Assembly: GCA_033549365.1 (NCBI GenBank)
Contig: JAWSUF010000003.1
Coordinates: 434,001-498,000, forward strand
DNA: 64,000 nucleotides
Source: Acidobacteriota bacterium
Lineage (GTDB): Bacteria; Acidobacteriota; Aminicenantia; Aminicenantales; Saccharicenantaceae
Direction: 5' to 3'
The notes beneath the pieces were generated by a model. It saw nothing but the letters and a program-made list of their open reading frames with translations. It did not search any database and was not told the origin of the DNA. Below are positions 10,012-19,206 of the stretch, piece after piece. Position numbers and translations under genes: made by a program. The stretch's first letter is position 1; every line of letters begins with the position of its first letter.

Positions 10012-12123
10012 TCAATCCCCGGATGCGGGACGGATGGGAACGAATTCTCCGGCCCGGTCGGCGGCCGCCTTTTTTGCCGCTTCGCGGGCCTGCCGGGCGA
10101 AGACGGCCTGGCTGCGGACGGCTTTCTTCTTCCCTTCGGGCCGGACCCTGACATAGCTGCCGTCGGATCGAAGTTCCCGGGCTTTGACGTTATCCTGGAA
10201 GGTGACATCCAGGATGGATAGGAGCCGTCTCCGGCAGGCCGGATCCTCGACGGCGACAAGAAGCTCGATTCTCCGGTCGAGATTGCGGGGCATCCAGTCG
10301 GCGCTGGAGATGAAAAGACGATCCTCCCCGCCGTTTCTGAAGTGGACGATCCGGCTGTGTTCGAGAAAGCGATCGACGATACTGATGACCCTGACGGTTT
10401 CGCTGAGGCCGCGAACCCCCGGCCTCAGGCAGCAGATGCCCCGGACATTGAGGAGAATCTCCACGCCCGCCTGCGAAGCCCGGCAGAGAGCTTCGATAAT
10501 TTCCGGATCGGAGAGGGAGTTCATCTTGGCCCGGATCAGGCCTTTCTGCCCCTGCCGCTGGCGTTCGGCCTCGTTTTCGATGAGCTCGATGAGCCGGGCC
10601 TTGAGGCCGAGCGGTGCGGCCTCGATCTTGTCCATCGGAACGGGCTGGGACAACCCGGCGACCATATTGAAAAAGGCGGCGGCATCCCGGGCATACTCCT
10701 CCCGGCAGGTCATGTATCCGATATCGCTGTAGAGGGCGGCCGTCTTCTCGTTGTAATTGCCCGTCCCGAAATGGATGTAGCGCCGGATTCCGGATGGTTC
10801 GCGGCGGACGACGATGCAGATTTTGGCGTGGGTTTTGAGGCCGCGGACCCCGTAAATAACCTGAGCTCCGGCCTGTTCGAGTTCGACGGCCCGGACGATG
10901 TTCCGGGCCTCGTCGAAGCGGGCCTTGAGTTCGACCAGGACGGTGACATGCTTTTCGTTTTCGGCGGCCCGGACCAGAGCGGCCGTGATGGGACTGTTTT
11001 CGCTTGTCCGGTAGAGAATCTGTTTGACGGCCAGGACGTTGGGATCGTCCGCGGCTTCCTCGACGAGTCGCCGGACGGGATCGAAACTCTCGTAGGGATG
11101 AGAGAGGAGGACGTCCTTCCTCCCGACGACGTCGAAGACGGAACCGCCCTTTTCGAAGTCCGGGACCGGTTGGGGAATCCAGGTTTCGATTTTCAGGTCT
11201 TCGAATCCGGTCATGCCGGCCGGATGCATGTTGGCCGAAAGATCCAACGGTCCCGGAACGGCGTCCACCCATTCCGAAGGAACGTCGAGAAGGGCTTTGA
11301 GAAGATCCAGGGCCGCGCGCGAGGCTCCGGCGGCGACTTCCAATCGGACGACGGAACCCAGCTTTCTTTCGACGAGGACCTCTTTCATTTCTTCAAGAAG
11401 ATCGGCGGCCTGGTCCTCGCGGACGGCCAGGTCGGCGTTCCGGGTGATCCGGAAGGGCAGGCATTCCAAGATGATTTCTCCGGGGAATAAGCCGCCGGAG
11501 AATCGCCGCACAACGTCTTCGAGAAGAATATAGTCCCATCCGCCTTCGAGCGGCAGGGTGACGAACCGGGGGAGCGCCTTGGGAAGGGTGACCATGGCCG
11601 CGGCGGGAGCCCTGTCCTGTGCTCCGGACCGGCGGAAACGGATCAGGACGTTGATCCGAAGTCCGGCCGGAGCGGGAAAGGTCCGGTCCGGCGACAGCCC
11701 GATGGGTGTCAAAACAGGCAGGATCTCGCTTTGGAAAACCTTGCGGAGAAACGACTCCTGTTTGTCGGTCAGTTCTTCCTCTCTCACGCGACGGATGCCG
11801 GATTCCGCCAGCCGCGACTCGAGATCTTCAAGACAACCGTATTGATCCGCGATGAGGGCCCGGGTCATGCGCCGGATCTCCTTGAGCTGAGCCGAGGGTT
11901 TGAGACCGGAGACATCCGGCTTGTTCCGGCCCTGCTCGACGAGCTGTCTCAGACCGCCCACACGGACCATGAAAAACTCGTCCAGGTTCGACCCGGTGAT
12001 GGCCAGGAATTTCAGCCGTTCAAGAGGCGGAAGAGAGGGATCGAGCGCTTCTTCGAGAACGCGCCGGTTGAAGGCCAGCCAGCTCATCTCCCGGTTGAGA
12101 AAGGCTTTCGGATCAAGTGCCAT
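10012..12123 (-). CDS. ppk1: Polyphosphate kinase PPK1
   Basis: PPK1 reversibly transfers the ATP gamma-phosphate to inorganic polyphosphate. The 703-residue length is normal. The N-terminal domain is clear (FLNREMSWLAFNRRVLEEA, then GSNLDEFFMVRVGGL). The two phospholipase D-like catalytic domains show KTHAKICIV (first catalytic His), HFGTGNYNEKTA and a later RIVHFRNGG. It is the last gene of a minus-strand operon, and its ATG lies 11 bp inside the 3' end of the exopolyphosphatase gene. Synthesis and breakdown of polyphosphate are therefore co-transcribed. Confidence 0.97.
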   Translation of the reverse strand: MALDPKAFLNREMSWLAFNRRVLEEALDPSLPPLERLKFLAITGSNLDEFFMVRVGGLRQLVEQGRNKPDVSGLKPSAQLKEIRRMTRALIADQYGCLEDLESRLAESGIRRVREEELTDKQESFLRKVFQSEILPVLTPIGLSPDRTFPAPAGLRINVLIRFRRSGAQDRAPAAAMVTLPKALPRFVTLPLEGGWDYILLEDVVRRFSGGLFPGEIILECLPFRITRNADLAVREDQAADLLEEMKEVLVERKLGSVVRLEVAAGASRAALDLLKALLDVPSEWVDAVPGPLDLSANMHPAGMTGFEDLKIETWIPQPVPDFEKGGSVFDVVGRKDVLLSHPYESFDPVRRLVEEAADDPNVLAVKQILYRTSENSPITAALVRAAENEKHVTVLVELKARFDEARNIVRAVELEQAGAQVIYGVRGLKTHAKICIVVRREPSGIRRYIHFGTGNYNEKTAALYSDIGYMTCREEYARDAAAFFNMVAGLSQPVPMDKIEAAPLGLKARLIELIENEAERQRQGQKGLIRAKMNSLSDPEIIEALCRASQAGVEILLNVRGICCLRPGVRGLSETVRVISIVDRFLEHSRIVHFRNGGEDRLFISSADWMPRNLDRRIELLVAVEDPACRRRLLSILDVTFQDNVKARELRSDGSYVRVRPEGKKKAVRSQAVFARQAREAAKKAAADRAGEFVPIRPASGD

Positions 12124-13696
12124 CGAGTCTCTCCCCCCGGTCCTTCCGGCCTTCCCGCAGGACGATCTTCATTCCGTAGACTTCCTCGAAGAGCGGCCCC
12201 TTCTCCTTGAGGGCCAGCCGCTCCAGGGTCAGATCCTCGGCCCCGTCGACCGTGATGACGATCTCGTCTTTGCCCACCGCGACGGACGGCGATGTGATCT
12301 GCTGCAGGTGGTTTCTGTCAAGGGCGTCCGCGACGCGCAGGATGGCGGCTTTTTTGGAAACCGTGATGCGCTTGTCCCTGTCGAGGGGCGCGTATTCGGG
12401 ATGGGCCGCAGAAGGAAGGGCGCGCCTGTGATAACGGGCGATCAGGGAAATGATGTCCATATCTTCGCGGGACAGCCCGAAGATCGAACTGTTCCGGATG
12501 AGATACATCGAGTGTTTGTGGTGGCTGCGGTCGCTGATGAAGGCGCCGATGTCATGAAGCAGAGCGGCGAGGCGGAGAAGAAGCTCATGCCTCGGATCAA
12601 GATGGAATTCCCGTTTGAGCGCGCGGAACAACAGAACACTGAGATCGGCCACGTTCAGGGCGTGCTTTTCGTCGAAGTCGTATTTCCGTCCCAGTTCGAC
12701 CGCCTGCCGGATGACCTCCTCGGAGAAAGCGTCGGTCCAGGATGTCCTGGAGGCCAATTCCCGGAGAAGGCCGTCGCGGAATGTGGTTTTGGGGATGACG
12801 ACGGTTTCGGATTTGAATGTCCGGCCCAGGATAATATAAGCGAAAAGTCCGGGACCGAGGGTCTCCGCCTGCTCGAAGGGAAGCTTGAACCGTTTGACGA
12901 GCCGTTCCGCGGGCAGAGGGATGATCTTGTCTGCGAACGCGCAGAAATCCTTGAAATCCAGGGTCACAAGCGGTTTGTCCGGCCAGTCCGCCGCGATCTG
13001 CGATGCGGCGAACTGGGCGTCGCCGGACATGGCCACCAGGACCGTGTCGTCAACGGGCGGAACATCGCGCTTGATCGTCTCCACGGTTCTTCCGATGTGT
13101 TGGCCGAGGATCCGCTTGATGCGCTCGCTCGGCGACAGGCGTGTTTCCAGGGTTTCCCGCATCCGGAGCGTCCCCAACTGATAGGGCTTCGAGTATCGGA
13201 GGTGACCTTTCTGAAGGAGAAAAATCTCCGTGATGCCGCCGCCGACCTCAGCCAGCAGAACGTCGGCCCGGACCAGTTCCGGTTTCTTTTCGAGAACATC
13301 CTGGGCGGCCATGAACGTCAGCCGGCTCTGTTCGGACTCATCGATGATCTTCAGGTCGATTCCCGTGGCGACGGCGACGCGGTCGCGGAAGTTGTCGGAG
13401 TTCCGGGCCTCACGGACCGAGCTTGTGGCCACGGCCAGAACCGGGCTGTCCGGCTTGATCCCGTATTCCTTCAGAATGGACTGGAATCCTTTCAGGATCT
13501 CGATGCACCGGTTGATCGTTTCGTGTTCGATGCGGCCCTTGGTGAACGTGTCCTTGCCCAAAGCCACGGGCTTTCTCAGGGATTCCAGGCGGCGGATACC
13601 CCCGGTCTCGTCGATCTCGGCGACGTCCATGCGGATGGCCGTGGCCCCGATGTCGATGACGGCCGCCGGGCGCTTCCGGCCTTCGGTTTCCGTCAC
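12113..13696 (-). CDS. ppx: Ppx/GppA-type exopolyphosphatase with C-terminal HD domain
   Basis: The protein hydrolyses terminal phosphates of polyphosphate or the 5' phosphate of pppGpp. The N-terminal half is an actin-like ATPase fold (VIDIGATAIRMDVAEI at the phosphate-1 loop, then VATSSVREARN and EVGGGITEIFLL). The C-terminal half has an HD-like metal domain (LAALLHDIGAFISD). I start it at GTG 13696, which overlaps the stop of the ROK gene by four bases. The open frame continues far upstream, but only as a shadow of that gene. It has 527 residues, as in the long HD-containing Ppx form. It ends 11 bp inside PPK1. Confidence 0.93.
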   Translation of the reverse strand: MTETEGRKRPAAVIDIGATAIRMDVAEIDETGGIRRLESLRKPVALGKDTFTKGRIEHETINRCIEILKGFQSILKEYGIKPDSPVLAVATSSVREARNSDNFRDRVAVATGIDLKIIDESEQSRLTFMAAQDVLEKKPELVRADVLLAEVGGGITEIFLLQKGHLRYSKPYQLGTLRMRETLETRLSPSERIKRILGQHIGRTVETIKRDVPPVDDTVLVAMSGDAQFAASQIAADWPDKPLVTLDFKDFCAFADKIIPLPAERLVKRFKLPFEQAETLGPGLFAYIILGRTFKSETVVIPKTTFRDGLLRELASRTSWTDAFSEEVIRQAVELGRKYDFDEKHALNVADLSVLLFRALKREFHLDPRHELLLRLAALLHDIGAFISDRSHHKHSMYLIRNSSIFGLSREDMDIISLIARYHRRALPSAAHPEYAPLDRDKRITVSKKAAILRVADALDRNHLQQITSPSVAVGKDEIVITVDGAEDLTLERLALKEKGPLFEEVYGMKIVLREGRKDRGERLDGT

Positions 13697-14676
13697 GTCG
13701 TCCCTCCCGATTCGGCCGCCAGGGCGGCGGCGCCCATGACGACGGCGTTGTCCCCGAGTTCCGCCGGAACGATCTTGAGTCCCTTGGCGAAGGCCGGCAT
13801 GATCCGGGCCAGGACGGTCTCCCGGACTTCGCCCACGATGAGATCGGGAAGGGCTTCCACAAGACCTCCGCCGAGGACGATGACGTCCGGGGCCAGGAGA
13901 TTGACGGCATCGGCCGCGGCCGAACCGATGTGGCGGGCTGCGGCGCGGACGATGTTTTCTATGGCGGCGTCGCCGCCCTTGATGGACTTGGCCAGTGTCC
14001 CGCTCTTGAAGTTGGCGATGTCCGTTCCGCCGAGAGACTGCAGGATCGGGGCCTCTCCCCGATAGACGGCCGCCGCGGCTTCGGCCGATATGGCCAGCCG
14101 GCCGGCCGTGCTTTCCAGGCAACCGCGCCGTCCGCAGCCGCACAGGCGGCCCTCAGGCTGGACTTTGACGTGGCCGATCTCCATGCAGGATCCCGTCCGG
14201 CCGCGGAGGATTCGCCCTTCATAAATACAGGCGCCGCCTATCCCCGTTCCCGGGAAGATGCCCAGGACGCAGCGGGCGCCCCGCCCTGCGCCGAATCGAT
14301 ATTCTCCGTAGGTTCCGGCGTCGACGTCGTTGGCGATGACCGCGGGGCATTGGAATGCTTTCTCGAGGCTCGATTTGAGATTCACGTTTCGCCAGCCCAG
14401 GTTGGGCGCGTGGAGGATGATGCCGCGGTCCAGGTTGAGAGGACCCGGACAGCCGACGCCGATCCCGGCCAGCTTCCCGGCTTCAATCCCGGCATCTTCC
14501 AGGGCGCCGCAAATCGTCGTCCGGATTCTTTCCAGGCCGTCGTTCTTCCCGTTGAGGCCCTTGGTTTTGGCCTTTCTTGACGCGAGAAGACGGAAACTCC
14601 CATCAAAAACAACGGCCATCATCTTGGTCCCGCCCAGATCGAAGCCGATCCAATGGGATGCTTTCGTTTTTTTCAC
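13693..14676 (-). CDS. ROK-family sugar kinase (glucokinase-like)
   Basis: The 327-residue protein has the ROK layout: phosphate loop IGFDLGGTKMMAVVFDG, sugar-binding segment NDVDAGTYGEYRFGAGRG, adenosine-side GIFPGTGIGGACIYEG, catalytic EIGHVKV and zinc motif CGCGRRGCLES. The GTG start follows GGGAGGAGG. It is the promoter-proximal gene of an operon with Ppx and PPK1. That context makes a polyphosphate- or ATP-dependent glucokinase plausible, but the phosphate donor cannot be read from the sequence. ROK repressors have an N-terminal helix-turn-helix, which is absent here. Confidence 0.9.
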   Translation of the reverse strand: MKKTKASHWIGFDLGGTKMMAVVFDGSFRLLASRKAKTKGLNGKNDGLERIRTTICGALEDAGIEAGKLAGIGVGCPGPLNLDRGIILHAPNLGWRNVNLKSSLEKAFQCPAVIANDVDAGTYGEYRFGAGRGARCVLGIFPGTGIGGACIYEGRILRGRTGSCMEIGHVKVQPEGRLCGCGRRGCLESTAGRLAISAEAAAAVYRGEAPILQSLGGTDIANFKSGTLAKSIKGGDAAIENIVRAAARHIGSAAADAVNLLAPDVIVLGGGLVEALPDLIVGEVRETVLARIMPAFAKGLKIVPAELGDNAVVMGAAALAAESGGTT

Positions 14677-14734
14677 GCCGTCCTCCTCCCGGGATTCCTT
14701 CCGGCCGTGTGCGATGGATCCCTCCGTTGCTTTT

Positions 14735-14764
14735 TTTATATCATGTCCAGGCCGCCTCTGCCAA
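14735..14764 (-). promoter_or_regulatory. Predicted sigma70-like promoter of the ROK-ppx-ppk1 operon
   Basis: On the minus strand TTGGCA (14759-14764) is followed after 18 bases by TATAAA (14735-14740). Initiation would give a leader of about 50 bases ending in the GGAGGA ribosome site before the GTG start. Confidence 0.5.
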
Positions 14765-14813
14765 GACGTTCAAGGGTTCAAAATGATCATAGATTATCAA
14801 CGCTCGCGATGTT

Positions 14814-14836
14814 TGATATATAATGGATGCGACCAA
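14814..14836 (+). promoter_or_regulatory. Perfect -10 box close to the sixA start
   Basis: TATAAT occupies 14819-14824, only 11 bases before the ATG at 14836. No good -35 lies at 17 bases; TTATCA at 14794-14799 is 19 bases away. If used, the transcript would have almost no leader. No ribosome site is visible before the ATG. Confidence 0.35.
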
Positions 14837-15513
14837 TGAAAAGACTCTACATCGTTCGTCATGCCACGGCTCAGTCCAAGGACGGACCGGTTCCGGACTT
14901 CGAGCGGTCGCTCACGAAAAAGGGCGAAAAGGAAGCCAAAACCGCCGCCAGGCATCTGGCCCTGAAATACCCTTCGCCGGACCTCATGATTTCCAGTTTT
15001 GCCAACAGGGCCATCGAAACCGCCCACATTTTCGCCGAAACATTCGGCTATCCTCCGCGGAAAATTCTTCTCAGGGATTCCTTCTACGGTGACCTGTCCC
15101 CGGATGCGATCCTCAAGGTCATCACCGCCAAGCCCGACAAATATCAATCCCTCATGATTTTCGGTCACGATCCGGCTTTCAGCGAACTGGCCGCAAGGTT
15201 GATCGAGGGATTCGAGGCGGCCATCCCCAAGTCCGGCGTTGTGATTGCCGATTTCCCCGTCGAAAAATGGTCTGAAATCGTCAAAGTCCCGGGACGTCTC
15301 GTCGAATATACCCATCCCGCCCGGATCAAGGAAGACAGGAAAAAGGCACGGGGCGAACTCGACGCCCGGCTGGTGCGGAGCATGATGGGTGTTCTTTCAC
15401 GCATTGACAAGACCGCCGCTCAGTCCGTCGGAGAGGATATCAGGGATTGTTCAAGGAAGATCGTCAAGTCCTTTCTCAAGGCCAGAAAGGCGGTCGACCG
15501 TCCGGAAACCTGA
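14836..15513 (+). CDS. sixA: SixA-like phosphohistidine phosphatase (histidine phosphatase superfamily)
   Basis: The product carries the RHxT/RHG motif at its N-terminus (KRLYIVRHATAQ, catalytic His about residue 8), LTKKGEKEA, SFANRAIETA and the second catalytic His in IFGHDPAFSEL. SixA enzymes remove phosphate from phosphohistidine or small phosphoesters. At 225 residues it is about 65 longer than typical SixA. The extra C-terminal part is basic and helical and has no clear assignment. I prefer ATG 14836 over 14827 because the motif begins immediately. It is divergent from the polyphosphate operon and followed 95 bp later by a CHAD gene. Confidence 0.85.
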   Translation: MKRLYIVRHATAQSKDGPVPDFERSLTKKGEKEAKTAARHLALKYPSPDLMISSFANRAIETAHIFAETFGYPPRKILLRDSFYGDLSPDAILKVITAKPDKYQSLMIFGHDPAFSELAARLIEGFEAAIPKSGVVIADFPVEKWSEIVKVPGRLVEYTHPARIKEDRKKARGELDARLVRSMMGVLSRIDKTAAQSVGEDIRDCSRKIVKSFLKARKAVDRPET

Positions 15514-15608
15514 ACGCGGAAGCCGCATCCCGATCATCCGTTTGAAGACCGGCGGACAAGCCCCGCGGCTTTCCGCGGGGAGCCGGGCGTTGCGGGATCC
15601 AAGGGGTT

Positions 15609-16493
15609 ATGACCGATATGCCGATGCCGCCGAAGCTTAAAAAAACCTATGAGGACCGGTCCGGCCTCTTTTCCGAACATCACCGGAGCGCCTTCGCGTT
15701 CGGCGGAGCGGATGCCATCCACGAAATGCGCGTTTGCCTGAAGAGGCTGCGGACGTTCTTCAATCTGGTCGAAGCCGTTGCGCCCTCTTTTCATGCCGAC
15801 GAGATCTTTCGGCCGGCGCGCCGGTTCTTCCGGGCGGCGGGGAAACTCCGCCATGTCCAGGTTCTCCAGTTCCTCACCCTGAGGCTTGTGCGCGAGTTCG
15901 AGCTCGACTTGTCCGAGTATTACAATATGCTCAAAGCTGAAGAGCCGCGAGAGAGAAAACGGTTTGCCCGGGCCTGCGGCCGCTTCGATTCCCGGTTTTT
16001 CGAATCGGCCGGGGCAACGATTGCGGACCGTCTCGAATCCCTGCCGGAAGACCGGGTCCGTCAAGCGGCCGAGATGCGGCTCGGATCGCTTCTCAACGAC
16101 GTCAAGGCCGGGATTCGGATCTCCCGGGATCCCGATCGGCTCCACTGGGTGAGGATCCGCACCAAGGAAGCCCGGTATACCCTGGAAATCATGGTTGAGG
16201 CCGGGCTGACCGAAGACAAGGCTGAAAACCTGGACGGACTCCTGAAAAGCGTTCACCAGCCTCTGGGGCGCTGGCGCGACGGCCTCCTGGCCCTGGAATC
16301 CCTCCGGGAGTTCGGCGCCCATCGCGCTTCCGGCGCCCTCTTCTGTTCCAAGTCCTATCCTGAAGCGATCCGGATTTTAAAGCTCGACATAAGGAAAAAT
16401 CTGGGGGAATTCAAGGAGAACCGGCAGGCCCTGGCCGGATTCCTGTCCTCCATGTCTCCCGGCCCGGCGCCCGATGGGGCGTCCCGGTCATGA
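15609..16493 (+). CDS. CHAD-domain protein (polyphosphate-binding helical domain)
   Basis: CHAD domains are helical bundles with conserved His and basic residues that bind polyphosphate granules. Seen here are IHEMRVCLKRLRTFFNL near residue 35, a second basic helix RLHWVRIRTKEARYTLEI near residue 175 and GRWRDGLLALE. The length of 294 residues is typical of a single CHAD domain without the CYTH phosphatase domain often fused to it. It lies between SixA and PPK2, which supports a role in polyphosphate storage. AAGGGG precedes the ATG by a few bases. Confidence 0.88.
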   Translation: MTDMPMPPKLKKTYEDRSGLFSEHHRSAFAFGGADAIHEMRVCLKRLRTFFNLVEAVAPSFHADEIFRPARRFFRAAGKLRHVQVLQFLTLRLVREFELDLSEYYNMLKAEEPRERKRFARACGRFDSRFFESAGATIADRLESLPEDRVRQAAEMRLGSLLNDVKAGIRISRDPDRLHWVRIRTKEARYTLEIMVEAGLTEDKAENLDGLLKSVHQPLGRWRDGLLALESLREFGAHRASGALFCSKSYPEAIRILKLDIRKNLGEFKENRQALAGFLSSMSPGPAPDGASRS

Positions 16494-16513
16494 TGCCGGC
16501 CGGGGAATCCTGA

Positions 16514-17317
16514 TCACTCGATCACAACGCCGTCCAGGTCCTCTCCCGATTTCGGATATTCCATGTTCAATCCCTCGAGAGTCCCGGCCAGGATGCGCGC
16601 CACGGCCAGGTCCCGGTACCATTTCCGGTTGGCCGGGATGACGTACCACGGCGCGTATTCCGTGCTCGTTTTTTCCAGGACATCCTCGTAGGCCCGCATA
16701 TACTCGGGCCAGAATTTGCGGTCGTCGAGATCGCCCAGCCGGAATTTCCAGTGCTTGGCGGGATTGTCGAGCCGGGCCTGGAGGCGTTTTTTCTGCTCGT
16801 CGAGGTCGATGTGCAGAAAAAATTTAAGGATGGTCGTTCCCGATTCCGCAAGCAGCCGCTCGAAATCGTTGATCTGATCGTAGCGTTTGGACCAGACCTC
16901 GGGAGGCGCCAGGTTGCGCACCTGCACGACCAGGACATCCTCGTAATGGCTGCGGTTGAAAACGGCGATTTCGCCGTTTCCCGGCGCGACCTTGTGAACG
17001 CGCCACAGGAAATCGCGGGACAGCTCCGCGGCGGTCGGAACCTTGAAACTCGTAACGCGGACCCCCTGGGGATTCAGGGGTGAGAAAACCCGGCGGATCA
17101 CGCCGTCCTTTCCTCCGGTATCCATGGCCTGCAGGACGACCAGGATGCGGTGCCGGGACTGCGCGTAGAGCAGCTCCTGAAGGCTGACGAGACGTTCGGT
17201 CAGGGCGGCCGTTTCGGGCAAAGCGGCTTTTTTACCGCCCTTGAAGCGTCCGGTGCCGCCCGCATCCAGGCGGGAGAGATCGACTTTCCGGCCCGGCTTG
17301 TGAAGGTGGCTTTTCAT
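16514..17317 (-). CDS. ppk2: Polyphosphate kinase 2 (PPK2) family phosphotransferase
   Basis: PPK2 enzymes use polyphosphate to phosphorylate nucleoside mono- or diphosphates. Walker A is AMDTGGKDG near residue 65, the Walker B and lid region is FNRSHYEDVLVVQV, and the C-terminal segment WYVIPANRKWYRDLAV is characteristic of the family. I start at ATG 17317, seven bases after AGGAGA; a TTG start 21 bp upstream would swallow that site. The 267-residue length fits single-domain class I or III PPK2, and substrate class cannot be assigned by eye. It converges on the CHAD gene with a gap of only 20 bp. Confidence 0.95.
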   Translation of the reverse strand: MKSHLHKPGRKVDLSRLDAGGTGRFKGGKKAALPETAALTERLVSLQELLYAQSRHRILVVLQAMDTGGKDGVIRRVFSPLNPQGVRVTSFKVPTAAELSRDFLWRVHKVAPGNGEIAVFNRSHYEDVLVVQVRNLAPPEVWSKRYDQINDFERLLAESGTTILKFFLHIDLDEQKKRLQARLDNPAKHWKFRLGDLDDRKFWPEYMRAYEDVLEKTSTEYAPWYVIPANRKWYRDLAVARILAGTLEGLNMEYPKSGEDLDGVVIE

Positions 17318-17499
17318 ATCATTGTCTCCTGCGCTCAAGGTTGCCTCTCGATTATAATCGCGGACCGCGTGATTGGAAAGACCTTCCGGTTCACTACGTG
17401 CGGCATGGCTGAAACAGATCGTCAGGGCGCTTGACTTTGCCCTATGCCTATCTTACGCTGATTTATATGAATGCTGATTCGAGATGTTGGAGGAATAGA

Positions 17500-18336
17500 A
17501 TGAAGCGACTGATCAAGAAGACGGCGCGAAACGGTTTTTCCCTTCCGGTGGCGGCCGCGTTGCTTGCCGCCGTTCTGATTGCGGGACAGGCCGCGTCCGA
17601 GGTCCTGGCCAAGCTTGAGGCGACCCCCGATGAGGCCGGGCAATGCGTTCTTGAGGCGCTGGCCTACGGCAGCACCTATCATGACGGGGCCATAAAGGCT
17701 TTCAAGGCCCTTCCGGCCTCGGCCCGGGCTTCCATCGTCAAGGCCGGGCTGTCCTGGGCCAAGGCCCACACGGAAACCGCGAAATTCAAGGCGGCCTACC
17801 TCGAGAGACGGGAAAGCGAAAAGCCCGAAACTTATTCCGAAGGTCTTTCGGCCGATGAGGAAATCAAAACGCAAAAGGCCGAGTTCGAAAAACAGGTCGC
17901 CGAGATGCGGAAAGCCCTGCCCGGCATGGATCCCGAAACGCGGAAGGCCATGGAGGAAGCCATCAAGGAGATGGAAGCCCAGATGGCCGAGATGGGGAAA
18001 GATCCGGAACAGATGGCCATGATGCGCGAGATGATGGAGATGCAGAACGCTGAAGACCGTGAGCGCCATGAAGAACAGGTGCGGGAATGGGAAGAGAACT
18101 TCCCCGCCGATCCCCGGATTCTGATCCGGAACCGCATCCGCGAGTTCCTGGAGACGAGCGCCGACGTCGACTTCTCCGCCAAGCTGGTGCGGAGCGGATC
18201 CGTGATGCGTTTTGCGGACTCGGAATATGAGGAGAAGTCCCCGGATTGGAAACTCTGTTTCCGGGCCGGCAAGGAAGCGACGGAGGCGGCCCGGGAATTC
18301 GCCAAAAGCTGGCTCGCGGAACTGGAAAAACTGTAG
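17500..18336 (+). CDS. Exported Met/Glu-rich coiled-coil protein of unknown function
   Basis: I do not recognise a family. The ATG at 17500 is preceded by GGAGGAATAGA and followed by a hydrophobic segment (FSLPVAAALLAAVLIAGQAA) that is a signal peptide or anchor. Residues about 110-200 are charged and Met-rich (AEMRKALPGMD, MEAQMAEMGKD, MAMMREMMEMQ) and would form a long coiled coil. The C-terminal third is globular and ends in LAELEKL. It is divergent from ppk2 and convergent with the AbiEii gene, with a gap of only three bases. Confidence 0.75.
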   Translation: MKRLIKKTARNGFSLPVAAALLAAVLIAGQAASEVLAKLEATPDEAGQCVLEALAYGSTYHDGAIKAFKALPASARASIVKAGLSWAKAHTETAKFKAAYLERRESEKPETYSEGLSADEEIKTQKAEFEKQVAEMRKALPGMDPETRKAMEEAIKEMEAQMAEMGKDPEQMAMMREMMEMQNAEDRERHEEQVREWEENFPADPRILIRNRIREFLETSADVDFSAKLVRSGSVMRFADSEYEEKSPDWKLCFRAGKEATEAAREFAKSWLAELEKL

Positions 18337-18339
18337 CCG

Positions 18340-19206
18340 CTAGGAGGCCGTGATCCGGAGGGCGACGTCCCTGAAGAATTCCTTCGACCAGATGGAGAGG
18401 GATTCCGGGTCTTTCACGAAGGGCTCGACTTCCCTCCGGATCTGATCGATGTCGACGCGATCGATCCTCTGTGCCAGCAACTCCCGCAAGTCCGCTTCGG
18501 ACAAGGATGCCGGCCTGGCCCAATGCCCCGTCTGACGCATCCTCTGCTCGAGGTGCCGGAGGTGAAGCTCCGGATGACGGGCCGCGAACCAGACGAGATC
18601 ATACCAGTCCCGGCCCTTGACCCGGCTCTTCCATCCCCGGCAGAGGACGGCGTGCATCTTCCCGGCGAAGAGATCGGGCAGGCCGAACGTTCTGACCGCG
18701 AACGGGATCGGCCGGAGGAGATAACGGGACTCCGTTGAAAAGCCGGGCGGCGGGTCGGTGTCGACCTCCAGTTTGATCTTGATCACCTGGTTGCGGGGAA
18801 TCCGCCGGACGAGCTCCGGCTCGAACTCGACGGCGATCATTTGGGTTCGCGTATCGGCTTTGAGAAACGCGGACCGGATGGCCGTCCGGGCCGTCCTCAC
18901 CCCGGCCGTGATATCGACCGAAAATCCGAAGGAAGCGAGTTCCCTTTTGAGGAAATCGCCGTATTCGGACGGTTCGAAGCCCTCGCTCTTCTCCAGAAGC
19001 GAGAAATCCAGGTCCTCGGAAAATCTGTCGAGGCCGTGAAGAATCCTCAGCGCGGTGCCGCCGTAAAACGCCGCTTTCTCGAAGAACTTGCCCCTCCAGA
19101 GACCAAGAAGCGCGATTTCCTGCATGATTTCCCTGAGAGCCCGAAGCGATTCTTCCACGGAGCGGATCTCGTAAGCGGCCAGGATTTGACGAACGGCTTC
19201 ATTCAT
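18340..19206 (-). CDS. AbiEii/AbiGii-type nucleotidyltransferase toxin
   Basis: The 288-residue product has the nucleotidyltransferase core of the AbiEii family: FYGGTALRILHGLDRFSEDL (GG and the DxD-type acid pair in EDLDF) and the second conserved segment VKGRDWYDLVWF. AbiEii toxins nucleotidylate targets such as tRNA and stop growth, which gives abortive phage resistance. The gene overlaps its upstream partner by eight bases, as expected of a toxin translated after its antitoxin. Confidence 0.9.
   Translation of the reverse strand: MNEAVRQILAAYEIRSVEESLRALREIMQEIALLGLWRGKFFEKAAFYGGTALRILHGLDRFSEDLDFSLLEKSEGFEPSEYGDFLKRELASFGFSVDITAGVRTARTAIRSAFLKADTRTQMIAVEFEPELVRRIPRNQVIKIKLEVDTDPPPGFSTESRYLLRPIPFAVRTFGLPDLFAGKMHAVLCRGWKSRVKGRDWYDLVWFAARHPELHLRHLEQRMRQTGHWARPASLSEADLRELLAQRIDRVDIDQIRREVEPFVKDPESLSIWSKEFFRDVALRITAS

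Noticed and set aside
13697-14143. Longer N-terminus for the Ppx/GppA protein
   Set aside because: The extension is an out-of-frame shadow of the ROK gene; GTG 13696 overlaps the ROK stop as in a coupled operon.
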